Below are positions 1 to 10,536 of a stretch of 64,000 bases of DNA, piece after piece. Numbering within the stretch: the first letter of the stretch is position 1; the number at the start of each line of letters is the position of its first letter. The notes below the pieces were generated by a model that had not been told where the DNA came from, made no database searches, and was given only the letters and a program-made list of their open reading frames with translations. The DNA comes from Prorocentrum cordatum (taxonomy: Eukaryota > Sar > Dinophyceae > Prorocentrales > Prorocentraceae): assembly GCA_963575745.1 (NCBI GenBank), contig CAUYUJ010020270.1, forward strand, positions 169,501 through 233,500, read 5' to 3'. The position numbers and the translations under genes are program-made.

Positions 1-277
1 AGGGGTGGAATAGGATGGACAAGCATAAGAAACCTGAGGAGTAGGCGGGGAATGAGGGGCGAGGAGGAGGAGGCGAGTCAGGAGGAGGATGATAACAGGC
101 ATGAGAAGAATAATGGAGGACGAGGGGACAAGAGGAAATGCAATAAAGAACAAAGAGAAGGAGGGGGAGGAGGAAGAGGAGGAGTAATGACTGAGGGGAA
201 TGAACACGATTTCTCCCACGTGCTCTGATGCCTCACGCGGTCCACTCCGCCCTCCCCCTCCGCCTCCAAGGGGCGTG

Positions 278-304
278 CGTGTGTGTGCGTGTGTGTGTGT
301 GTGA

Positions 305-340
<36 letters not shown>
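278..340. repeat. (TG)n microsatellite
   Basis: Nearly pure TG dinucleotide run with a few C and A interruptions, followed by a G run. The Cys/Val-rich reading frames over it are artefacts of the repeat. Nothing else is recognisable in bases 1-480 apart from purine-rich low-complexity sequence at 50-200. Confidence 0.9.
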
Positions 341-341
<1 letters not shown>

Positions 342-483
342 GGGGGGAGTCGAATGCGCGAGGGCCCCTGCAGGCTCCGTTTACTGCTAGCTCTCCTGGA
401 ATCCGCGATGCGAGTTTGTATGTGTTGGCACGAACTTCGACGCCATTAGCAAGCCCACCATGTGTTAAGAAACGTGGGCGGGC

Positions 484-655
484 GGCCCCACTGACTGAGA
501 CCTTCGGTGGAGCTCCCTATGCATGGGGCCACGATCCATTCTAATGCTGGGCGTGGTGGGCGCATGCGGGTGGCCCCACTGACTGGGACCTTCGGTGGGG
601 CTATGTATGGGGCCACGAAAAACGCTGTGCTGGTTGTGGCGGGCGCATGCCGGGA
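484..655. repeat. 88-bp imperfect tandem duplication
   Basis: The unit beginning GGCCCCACTGACTG occurs at 484 and again at 572. The copies share the internal CCTTCGGTGG and ATGGGGCCACGA blocks and end in GGGCGCATGC. It is followed at 658-725 by a GATGAT microsatellite. There is no sign of coding. Confidence 0.7.
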
Positions 656-1027
656 TGAGTGATGATGATGATGCCGATGATGATGATGATGATGTCGATG
701 ATGATGATGGCGATGATGATGATGGGGGAGGAGGGGGGGGCAGGGAGAGGGCAGCGGGAGTCATGTGGACGCGGAGCGCTGTCTCTTCAAAACGGGGTCT
801 CAACACCACAAGAAGATGGCTGGGAAACATCACCCCCTGGGGCGCGAAGAAGAAGAAGATAACCATGTTTCGCGCGTCGCCCTCTGGGCCACAGCGGGCA
901 TCTTCCCCCGAGCAAGCGGCGCTGGTGGGGCGCGAGCGAGGGCGCGGAGGTAACGGCGCGTCTCGCATCGCCGGGCGCGACGCGCGAAGTTCAGTGACCT
1001 CCTAGACCCATGTTCTACATGCTGCGT

Positions 1028-1049
1028 TTCGTAGCCATTTTGGCTCAAG
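1028..1049 (+). other. Relic dinoflagellate spliced leader (DinoSL)
   Basis: The stretch GTAGCCATTTTGGCTCAAG at 1031-1049, with the preceding TTC, matches the 22-nt DinoSL at 21 of 22 positions (the second base is T instead of C). Spliced leaders are added to mRNA in trans, so a DinoSL embedded in the genome just upstream of a reading frame is the known mark of an mRNA that was reverse-transcribed and reinserted. It lies immediately before the Tyr/Gly/Glu-rich frame that follows. It also identifies the organism as a dinoflagellate. Confidence 0.9.
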
Positions 1050-2337
1050 CAAGTGATTGAGGCACCGCAGCCACGACGAGCACGCAATCATGATGGCGAG
1101 GTCTCGGCCGCAGCCAGCGAACGCTACGCCGTGGGCTCCGAGGGCGGCGAGCACTACTACTGCGCCGATGGCTACGAGGACAACTGCGCTGCTGGCTACG
1201 ACGAGGGCTACGCTGGCGGCTACGAGGGCGGACGCTACTACGCCGAGGGCGAGCGCTGCGACGACGGCTGCGAGGGCTGCAACGCCAGGGGCTACGAGGG
1301 CGACCGCTACGCCGAAGGCCGCTGCTACAAGGAGGGCGAGCACTACGCCGATGGCTACGAGAGCTGCCCATACTACGCCAAGGAGGGCAACGTGGACATG
1401 GAGACCGTCACAGTCGCCAAGGACTGCTACGCCGAGTGCGAGCACTGCGCCGATGACGACTACGAGGGCGAACGAGGGCGAACACTACGATGACGGCTAC
1501 GAGGGCGAACACTACGACGATGGCTACGATGACAGCTACGACAACTTCTTCTGCTCCTGCGAGGGCTACGACTACTACGAGGACCCCTGCGACGTGGAGA
1601 ACGACTACGACGACGACTCCGACATGGAGACCCAGCCGTATGCGCAGGAGGAGATTTTCGACCGCATGCGCTTGTCGGCCGACGATGAGATGATTAGCAG
1701 CATCATGCGCTGTCGCGCGATCCCGCCCGCCACCCACCCATCCCGCCGCCGCGCTCGGGACATCGCCAGGGCGCCATCGGGACATCATCGGGGCACCATA
1801 GATCGCCACGCAATCGAGGCGCCACGTGGCGCCATCGATCGGGGCGGGTGGACTAACTATTGCGTCGCAAGCAAAGCCAAACACGCTTGCTGCTGCGCGC
1901 AAGCGCGGTGGCGGAACCCGCCCCCGAGCGACGAGGACTACGACAGCCGCGACGATGATGACTACTACTGCGACGACTTCGTGGACGTCTGGAGATTAGA
2001 TCCGCGAACAGCAGAGGAGGTGGTCGCTCGCCGCCGGGACTTGGCGGATCGCTTGGCGGCGCTCCCCGAATGGGCGGTCCCTGACGGCGACTGCTACGAC
2101 GAGCTCCTGGACTACCTCTTCTGGAGATTAGATCCGCGAACAGCAGAGGAGGTGGCCGCTCGCCGCCGGGACTTGGCGGATCGCTTGGACAAGCTCCCAA
2201 GATGGGCGCCGCCAGTGAAGAAGGTCGAGCACTACGCGTACTATGACGACTGGACGGCGAAGAAGCGCGATCACCAGCGGCCCTCCGTGGACCCGACGAA
2301 GAGGAGGAAGATGCATCATTGTTGGAAGGGTGCGTAG
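1050..2337 (+). pseudogene. Retroposed Tyr/Gly/Glu-rich protein gene, frameshifted
   Basis: The frame directly behind the relic spliced leader encodes a low-complexity acidic protein with recurring YEG, YY, DDG and GYEG units and many Cys and Tyr. Near 1466-1485 the 10-mer GAGGGCGAAC is duplicated in tandem, so the Tyr-rich frame stops at 1493 and the same composition continues in the +1 frame until the stop at 2335-2337. The frame closest to the leader has no ATG before 1396. The first ATGs (1090) open a different Thr/Ala-rich frame. The 3' part carries two copies of a 44-residue unit containing RLDPRTAEEV and ARRRDLADRL. Positions 1710-1900 look less coding and may be an insertion. I read it as a recycled cDNA copy that has lost its frame. 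No family function is recognised. Confidence 0.65.
1989..2188 (+). repeat. 132-bp period repeat inside the retrogene
   Basis: A 68-bp block starting CTGGAGATTAGATCCGCGAA is present at 1989-2056 and at 2121-2188 with a single mismatch. The 132-bp period is exactly 44 codons, so the duplication keeps the frame and repeats a helical Arg/Glu-rich unit. The near-identity indicates a recent duplication. Confidence 0.9.
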
Positions 2338-3761
2338 TCGGCTGATTTCGCGCCTGCCTGATGATCCGAGCCAGCCTCCTCTTGTTGAGGCATGGACAGG
2401 CCTCCAGTTCTGCTGCCTGCAAGCCTCGGGGCCTGCCTGCCGGTGCGTCCGCGGTTTAATGATTCGGGCCTGCGGGCCAAGACAGCCATCGTAGACGCGG
2501 TGCGTCCGCGGTTGAATTCATCAGGTCTACGGGCCAAGCCTGCCCGAGCCTCGAGGGGGAGGGAAAGGGTGAGCAGGGATGATGATGATGATGATGAGGA
2601 ATGAGGAATGAGGAATGAGGAATGAGGATGAATAAGGGGGTTGATTGGCATCGTGCGCCGGCTGTCTGTCGCCCTGCACTTGCATTTTTTCTGTGCAAAT
2701 TAGCTGACATACTGACATGCCTTGCAAGCCTCGCTCAAACGAACCTTCCTCCTCCGCCCCTCTCCTCCTCTGGTCAGGATTCAGACAATGTCTTTCAGAA
2801 TGAGAGCTAGGTGCATATCCTAGGCTCTGGTCGTAGGTAAAGTAGGGTAGGAGTAGGGTAGGTATCGTCGGCGTCGTCGAACGTGCGATCCGATCGGCGG
2901 GAAAAATACAATCTTCCTTCGGCCATCGTCCGTCAATGTCATCGTCGTTATCGCCATCATCATCGCCGTGGCCATCGCCATCGTCGTCGCCATTGCCACA
3001 GCCATCGCCATCGTCGTTGTCGCATCGGTCGGTCGTCGGTCATCTTTGTCGCCATCGGTCGTCGGTCGGACGGCGGAGGTCCGCGCGGCGCCGGTGCACT
3101 GGGCCGACCCTGCGCCTCGGGCCGACCCTGCCCGGGGAGGCGGCGGAGGAGGCGGCGGAGGAGGAGAAGGAGGAGAAGGAGGAGGAGGAGAGGGAGAAGG
3201 ATGAACAGAAAACCAAGCAAGACGAGGATGAGGAGAAGGAGGCGGAAGAGGGTGAGGAGGAGGAGGGCGAGGAGGACGAGGAAGAATAAGAAGACGATGA
3301 GGAGCAGAAGGAGGAGGAGCAGAGGAGTTGGGCGACTTCTCGACTCCTTCCCTGCCTGCCCCCGTCGGTCGGGGCCAGGACGACGAGCCCCCGTCGGGGC
3401 CAGGCAGCAGGGCAGGCCCAATGACTCCGAAGGCAGGCCCCGGGGCCCCGATGGCGGCCCGTCAGGGCCAGGGCGGCCCGGGGACCGCCATGCCTCCTCC
3501 CCCCTCGCTCTAATCCGCATCTTCCTTCTCCTCCTCGTCTCCTCCGCACTCGTCCCTTCTCCGCCCTGGCCCTCCGCCCCCGTCTCCTCCTCCTCTTCCT
3601 CCTTCTCCTTCTCCGCCTCCACCTCTTCTTCCTCCTCCTCATTACCCTCTTCCTCCTCCCACCAACCATCCATCATCTATCTCGGTTCGGTGACCCCGCG
3701 GGTCGTCGGGTGTGAGGGCCCCCGCGACATGATGGTAGGTTGGTAGGGCGGAAGGAGTGCG

Positions 3762-3853
<92 letters not shown>

Positions 3854-4086
3854 TAGCATCGGCATAGCATCGGCGTAGCGCATAGCATCGGCATGGGGCC
3901 AGGAGCTCCGGGGGGAAGTCACAGGATGAGCCAATTTCGCTTTCAGGAAAAGCTCTTGGGAGCAGGAGAAAATGAACGGGCATGAAACAGAAACCACGAG
4001 GAAAACAATCCATTAATAGGACGAGGTTTTCTTACCCCCGCACTCCGCACGCCCTACCCTGCCACCAACCTCTTCCGCCTTCCCAG
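2338..4086. other. Low-complexity stretch without a supported gene
   Basis: Contains GATGAT and GGAAT repeats at 2578-2627, GCCATC/GTC-rich sequence at 2930-3080, GGA-rich purine sequence at 3140-3330, pyrimidine-rich sequence at 3520-3660 and a pure (CT)n run at 3764-3849. All long frames here are repeat-driven. The pyrimidine-rich end at 4070-4086 looks like the 3' end of an intron preceding the exon at 4087. Confidence 0.6.
3764..3849. repeat. (CT)n microsatellite
   Basis: About 43 uninterrupted CT units. It probably lies in the intron or upstream region of the exon starting at 4087. Confidence 0.95.
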
Positions 4087-5476
4087 GTTTTGCCGCGTGG
4101 ACGCCAACGTCCTGAGCAGCGAGGTGCAGGCGATGGAGCCCATCGCTCGGCGCATGAGCGACACCGGGGGATCGGGGCCCCCCTTCGAAGCCTGGCGAGA
4201 TGCTGTCAGGGCGACGCAGAAATCAGCGAGGAGCCGATCTATATATACAGTCGAGGTTCTGCGACCTGTCCTACAGACTTTCGGCGCCTACTCTGCGGTT
4301 TCTTCGGGTGTGGAGCAGTCTTTTTCGAGGTGCAAGAATCTTGCAGGTGTTAACAGGCCCGACCGTTTTTCTGAGCCCGTCATGGACGAGATGCAGATCG
4401 TTGCTCCGAGCACTACTGACGCGGACGCGACGGCGCTCAGGATGGCCCGTAGGATATGGGATCGTATCTACGGCACGCCTCGATCCACGACACGAGCACA
4501 ACGACTTGATGCTGGACGGGCGAAGACATCCACGCCGGCGCAGCAAGGCTCAGAGAAATCATGGCTGCGCAAGCGGCGCTCGGAGGTTGCAGCTGCCACG
4601 TCGCGAACCTCGGCCTCTGCTGCAGCAGTGCCCGCTGCTTCGTCGCAAGTCGTGGGCGAGAACGGTTGGGCGCAATCTCATGCAGCCGAGGCTGAATTTC
4701 AAGAACGGAAGCGTGCCAGGCGCCTCGTAGACGCTGTGCGCGGTGGGGAGCTCAGCACGGATGCGCACCACCTCGACCAACTCGGCGCAGCTGGTATTGA
4801 CGAGGCAAAGAAGCACATTGAGAATGCTGCCAAGCGCCGCAATGCCTACAAGAAGACGCAGGAACGTTATCAGGGCGAGTTGAACCGGCGACCGAGTTTC
4901 TCACAGAAGGTCGTGCACTGCAACGCCGAGATACCCCTGGCGACACGAGACAAAATCAACCACAACGCTCGGTCATACGGGGCCAGTTCTACTACCGACC
5001 TGGGCAAGGCCGACATCTTCGTTGTTCCAACAGTGACCAGACCGCCGGAGGTAACCAAATTGGCAGCTCAGCTTGTCGGCGGCATTGTCTGCGACTATCT
5101 CTTTGCGACAACCTTGGGCATCTCGGGTGCGTCCGTGGCCTACAAACAGCAGAACAGCATCAACCGAGTGGTCTGGATATCTCCGCAGTTCCTGGATGCC
5201 CACATGAATGCAACAGCCGTTTTGATCGACATTATTGCAAGGCCTACGAGCAAGTGGAAACTCGGACCCCCTGATCAGTTGGTTGATTTCACAGCCCGCG
5301 CTGTCAGGCTACACGCCATGAAGAAATACACCACGGCGCTGGCTTTCGTGACGGCCCCCGAGCAGGGGATGGCAGCGCTCAATTCTGCGAGATACAAGTT
5401 CGCTTTGCAGGACGCAGCGGTTTTCTTCAATGATCTCGATGCGTCCCGCACGTTCTCCGGGGCGGTTGGGCAGTAA
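4087..5476 (+). CDS. Terminal exon with hAT-transposase-like dimerisation motif
   Basis: An open frame of about 463 codons begins after a pyrimidine-rich tract and AG at 4085-4086 and ends in TAA at 5474. No convincing start ATG opens it, so upstream exons are presumably not recognised. Residues around 78-95 read SSGVEQSFSRCKNL. This resembles the conserved (S)SxxxERxFSxxG core of the hAT transposase C-terminal dimerisation region, with Gln in place of the usual Arg. The following 60 residues fit the rest of that short domain. The remainder is a Lys/Arg/Ala-rich linker and a roughly 200-residue unfamiliar domain with the peptides GGIVCDYLFATT and INRVVWISPQF. No catalytic DDE residues are visible, so this is either a domesticated protein or the 3' part of a longer transposase. 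The hAT assignment rests on one motif. Confidence 0.5.
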
Positions 5477-7593
5477 TTTAATATGATGGTTGCCGAATGT
5501 GCTACGCATGCGGACGGATTGACACACGTCGCCGACCCATTGTTGGCGACGTGGCCTGCATTATTATTGTGTATCTGATTTCTGTGGTCATTACTGTGGC
5601 CCGAGTGCTCTAGTTGTTTCTGTGGTGATTATTTATAGTGGCAACGTCGGCCACCTGATGTGCAGCGCGCCATCGGCGGCGCTCGAGGGGCAGTCGGCGC
5701 GATAGGCGGCCGCCCATTCCATCCATCGCCACTCCCCCTCCTCCCTCCTCTTTCCTCCCCGCTTCCCCCTCCCCCCTCCTAGTCCCTCCTCCTTCCTCAG
5801 AGCCTCCCTCCTCCATCCCCGCTCCCCCATTCATCATCGCCCCTCAACATCCACCGCCTCCTCCTCCTCTTCTGTGCTCACTTCTGTCTGTCTGGCGGTC
5901 TGCGCCATTTCTCCTTGCTGACTGACTGGCGCGGCGATCGGGGCTCGCGCCTGTGCTGAGAACAACGCGTGCTCAGCGGAGACGATCTCTCCCTATTTGA
6001 TTCTGGGTCTGGGGGCCCAGGTGTCACCAGGACAAATTATTCATTGATTCCTTCACAGTAGTGGTAACACTACTTAGGGCTTTTTTTCGCTCGGGCCCGA
6101 AGGACTTGGGTGGGTCGGCCGAGGTTTCGTCGTATACGTGAGCGCCCCCATGGCGCAACTTATGGCGCCAGTATTATGGCACGGCCTATGGTGGCGCGCA
6201 ACCAATGGCGCAACCTATCCCCCAAATAATGATTATGGCGCAACTTCTGGCGCACCAACTTTGGCGGGTCGGCCGAAGTTTCACTGCGCGGGCGCCCCCA
6301 TTGCTCAACTTATGGGCGCATCCTACGGCGCAATCTATGGCGCAACCTGTGGCGCACAAGCTTGCCCGCCGCTGGGTGAAAGAGGTGCGACTGCCACCGC
6401 TCACCACTCGACAGATCAGTCCGCCTAGCGAGAGGGCCCCAACCGCCAGCAATGATCAGCTCCTCCTCTTCTTGCCTTTTGATTTTGAAGGGGGCCTTTT
6501 CTGATGCCCGTCAATGGCTATTCTGCGCTCCGACTGCGCGGTAATAATAACTGGCTGTTTGTTCGGGGCCCACGTCTGCAAGCGCATCGCCATGTCGTCG
6601 GAGGAGGTTATTAAGGCCAAACCGTTGATCTACGCGATACGCCTGTCAGAAAACAGGGGGCGTCTCTGGGTTGGCAGAGGAGGAGAAAGGAGGAGAAGGA
6701 GGAGAATGAGCGCCCATGGTTCAGGATGAGGTCCAGCAGCACTTACTGGAATCTCGATGCAGCAGCCATCGATCGAGGCGCGACGCGAACTTGCATATGT
6801 TAAGTCCTTAGCCTCGTCGAGCTTGGAGCCCAGGAGGCTGGCGAGCGAGAAATCGCGCGCGCTTTCTGGCTCGCCAGTCTGGAGCGCTCCGGACTGGCGA
6901 GCGGGCTGGCGCTGAGCGTAAGTAACTCTGGCGAGCGAGAAATCGCGCGCGCGATCTGGCTCGCCAGAGTTACTTACACTCTCCGGGTAGTGCTCTCGCC
7001 AGCCTGGAGCGCTCCGGATTGGCGAGCGAGAAATCGCGCGCGCTTTCTGGCTCGCCAGTCTCCTGCGTCTCAAACTCAGCGAGGCAGCGGACTTAAGACA
7101 TGCAGGGTATGCAGATAGTTCATACATGACACCTGGCGCACCCTACCTAGGATAGACAGAGATGCGAAGCCTGCCAATCAAGCCGAACGATACCATCATA
7201 ATGCTCCTCCCTCCTTCTTCGTTCTTCCCTCCATCCATTCATCCTCCACCCTCTTCGCTTACTCATCACTCCTCCCTCCTCCTCCTCCTCCTCCTCCTTC
7301 TTCTTTCTCCTCATCTTCCTCCTTCTCATCATCCGCCCTCCCTCCTTCCTTTCATCCTCCTTCTTCTGGCGCACCCGCCCCCCTCCCTCCCCCCGTAGTA
7401 TTATTCTTCCTATCTCCTCTCCTCCTCCCTTCGAGGATGAGGGGCTGACCGAGATGGGGCCCGGCGACGCGACCATGTAATGTGACGCACATACAGTATA
7501 AATACATCACGTTTATAGCTGGTCCGTGCCTATACATAGCCATGAGGCTCAGACAGACAATCAGCCCAAGATTTTTGGGTGTATGATGGATGA
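5477..7593. other. Intergenic region with short repeats and hairpins
   Basis: No supported gene. 6139-6375 contains many scattered copies of a TGGCGCAAC-type word followed by TATGG, a degenerate minisatellite. 6838-7060 holds three palindromic modules described separately. 7200-7400 is pyrimidine-rich low complexity. Confidence 0.6.
6838..7060. repeat. Three palindromic hairpin modules
   Basis: A 40-bp unit GGCGAGCGAGAAATCGCGCG...CTGGCTCGCC occurs near 6838, 6930 and 7020. Each copy can fold on itself through GGCGAGC/GCTCGCC arms. The middle copy is extended by perfect 19-bp arms, GTAAGTAACTCTGGCGAGC at 6918 and its complement ending at 6977. Between copies lie self-complementary TGGAGCGCTCC blocks. 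The layout suggests a small hairpin-based repeat family, not a gene. Confidence 0.8.
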
Positions 7594-7701
7594 TTTTTCT
7601 GCGTCTACTATGCCTTATTTCAAGACCGTGCGGCGGAAACCAGCCGCGTCCAAGCATGTCCCCCCCCCCAGAAAAAACGGCCCGATGGAGCACCATCTGC
7701 A

Positions 7702-9726
7702 ATGCCTACGACACCTGTCATCAAACGACAGGTCCAGAAGCGCCGCCCCGCCCAGAATAAGATCCCGACTGTCATCATTCTGAATAAGGATATCTTCAAC
7801 GCGACCCTCGCCCTCAATATAACCCCTATTCCGCGGGATTGGGCTGGTTTGATGATCAACTCAGAGAACCCGCTCATCATAGGGACGGACTGTGCTGGTC
7901 TTTGTTCGATCGAGCAAGGGCTTGAACGTAGTCGTTTGGCTCGCCATGTTGTTGCCGCTTTCGCCTCTGAGAAAGACGAGAAGACCCGATTTGTGCTCGC
8001 CAAGAACTTCGCGCCCGGGGCCCTGTTCGGGGACATCTGCGAGCGGAGTACCACGGACGTCCCCCAGGTGCACTTCTACAACGCGGGGTTCCCGTGCCAA
8101 CCGTTCTCGGCTGAGGGGGGCGGAGGACGGGGGCTAACAACTTGGGACGCTAAAACCCATGAGATGTATGCCCTCCCTGTTGTTGTTCCCAAGGGTCAAC
8201 GTGGTCAAAATAGTTGGGGGCGTTCCCAGGGTTGAGATTCACGTATGCCCCCACCCTCCCGCCGCCTCATCCTCATAATCCAATTTACGTATCCTGCTCA
8301 ACCCATTTCTTCTCCCTCCCACCTTGCTACCCCTCTGCTCATGATCACCGCGCTCCTCCAGTCAGTCTCGTCCTCCTTCTCCTCATCGCATCCTGCCCGC
8401 AACTCCCTCTCTCTGGCTCCTTCCTCCCCATCCTCCTTTCTCACTCGCCTCAACCCATCATCCCCCGCCTCTCTCTCCCTTGTCTTCATACTTCTACTCC
8501 CCCCTCTCCGTTCGTTCTCATCCCTCCCGCTGCGCTGATGGCGAACCTGAATCGAACCGACCGCCCCCCCAGGAGGCCTCTTCGCAGATAAGCACAATCG
8601 TGGAGACGCTTGCGCTGAAACCATAGAGTACATCCGACAACGGAAACCTATGTTGTTTATGTTGGAGAACGCGTCGGGTTTGGCTCGTTCGCACAAGCGC
8701 GACATGGATGCGATCATCGCGCTGATCAGTGACGTCAAGACCGCAAGCGGCCAGAGCGAGTACAAGATCCTACACGCAACCTTGGACACGAAGCTGCACG
8801 GTGGACTCCCTCAGTCCCGACCGAGAGTCTATGCTGGGGCGTTGCCCTCTGCCGCCAGACCCCCTCCCTGACGTTCTGGCTGGCTCATCGGTTGGTTCGT
8901 CCTTGGATTGTTGGCAAGTAAGTTTGATGCCAAATGGCTGGTTGGATGTTGGCTGGTTGGCATGGTTCCTGGTTGGGTGGCTGGCTTATCGGTCGGTCGG
9001 CCGGTTGGTTAATTAGCGGGCTGGTTGGCGGGTGGTCTGTCCGAAAGGTTCTTGCGTTGATGAATGAGAATGCCCGCTCAGGCACTCGCTCATGCGACCC
9101 CCTTTCAACCGACAAACTGGCTAGTGATGCTAATAATGTCACTGACCCCTGGAGAGGGGATGGGCGGGAACCCCGCGACAGTGAAATGGCCTGACGCCTT
9201 TGGCGCTCAGCCAGCGGACATTATCGGCGCTCTCAAGAGCGCCATGAGACGTGATCTTACTTGGCCTAACCCGATTCCAATGCAGACCCTCGGCAGCATC
9301 CTCCTTGCCCGATCTGGCAACGATAAGTTGGCCCCTTGGCAGATTGGTAAGAGAGATGCCATGCTTGCCCACATCAACCAAACAGACCCCTATCAGCGTG
9401 ATGTCTGGGTTGGTGATATTCAGAGCGGCCGGGCATCTAGCAAGCCCATGTGTGGGATAGTCCCGTGCCTCACTCGCAATCGGGCTGGCGAGGCAGGGCA
9501 TTGGGTGTTTAAGAAGTGCAGGTGGCTTCACTTAGAGGAGATCGAAATGCTCCAAGGCATGGAGCCTGGTCGCATCGACTGGACGGGCCTCTGCTCAGAG
9601 CGGGCCTATAGGCAAATGATCGGCAATGCTTATACTGTGACGGTGGCCACGCGCGTTGCCTTGCAGTTGCTTCGCTCAGTCGTGCATGTGAAGTGCCTGC
9701 CGCTCTTGGAGGACCCCTGGGCCTAG
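7702..9726 (+). CDS. C5 cytosine DNA methyltransferase, three exons
   Basis: Predicted exons 7702-8125, 8573-8857 and 9182-9726 sum to 418 codons, the usual size of a stand-alone C5 methyltransferase. Motif I, which binds S-adenosylmethionine, is GTDCAGLCSIEQGLE near residue 61. Motif IV with the catalytic Cys is GFPCQPFSAEG (Cys132). Motif VI is LENASGL near Glu173, with Ala where Val is usual. Motif VIII is QSRPRVYAG near residue 222. Exon 3 supplies the target-recognition part, a motif IX-like PCLTRNRAGEAGHWVF and motif X as YRQMIGNAYTVTVA. It would transfer a methyl group to C5 of cytosine in DNA. Intron 1 starts with GA (8126) and ends AG (8572); GGAGG sits at both ends and the phase matches. 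The exon 2/3 junction is less certain. The start is the first ATG after an in-frame stop at 7591; an upstream exon cannot be excluded. Confidence 0.85.
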
Positions 9727-10536
9727 AATTGAATGCTCGTGCGGTCTGCGAAGCAGTGTATTATTGAAGAGCGCCGGTCGCTCCCATCATTCTTCCTCCC
9801 TTCTCTCTCCCTCTCGGCCCCCTCCATGCACGCCTCCTCGCCCCCTCCTCTGCTCCGCCCGCGCATCATCCCATGCATGTACTGTCTGGTTCTGCGCGCT
9901 AGTACAACGCGTGGAAATACGTTTGGCCCACGGCAACAAAAAATGATCACATGGGGGATCAAGACCATCCACGCGTGCAAATCAATTTAGCATAGCGACG
10001 CCCTCACCCCCGGCGGCCAATCCCACAACCCTCCTTGCTAGATAGACGGGCTGCGCGCTCTCTGAGGACATGCTGGCAAACGTGGACCTCAAACAGTGAG
10101 TCATCTTATTCCGGCTTATCTCATGTGCACGCCGCATTCCAAAGCAAAAAGCGCACATGTAGCGAAACCTTGTCCGATCCGCCCAATCGGTTGCGCCATG
10201 AACGCCCGCGTGGCTTCTCTTCGGCCGACCCACTCAATTAATTTGTTGCGCCACAGGTTGCACCTGAAGGGCGCTCGCATGGCGAAATCTGGGCCGACGC
10301 GCCCGGTTCCTTGGGGCCGAAACAAGATCTCTAATATGATCTCTAAGTGCATGCACTGCTTGGGAGACTGTTCATATTGTCAGGTGGCACACATACTAGA
10401 ACAATCCATACATACTGAGCGGTTTTGGCTTAAGATTTCACTGCCAGACTCATCTCAGCCAGCAGGGTCGGCTGGCTATCTGCGCCCACTCACTGCCACT
10501 GCTACTACTACTACGCGGACTCGCTGCGGAGACATC
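9727..10536. other. Intergenic region upstream of the 10.5-14.8 kb gene
   Basis: Contains a pyrimidine-rich stretch at 9780-9870 and no supported gene. A degenerate spliced-leader-like word lies at 10414-10434. The frame of the downstream exon stays open far upstream, but its composition there is not convincingly coding. Confidence 0.5.
10414..10434 (+). other. Possible decayed spliced-leader relic
   Basis: The 21-mer ending GGTTTTGGCTTAAG matches DinoSL at 15 of 21 positions, with the 3' part (TTTTGGCT-AAG) best conserved. It lies about 100 bases upstream of the ATG at 10537. The position is suggestive, but the match is weak enough to be chance, and the gene behind it has introns. Confidence 0.3.

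Noticed and set aside
3142-3675. Long Glu/Arg/Ser-rich frames on both strands
   Set aside because: Generated by GGA/CCT simple sequence; all six frames stay open together and no motif is present.
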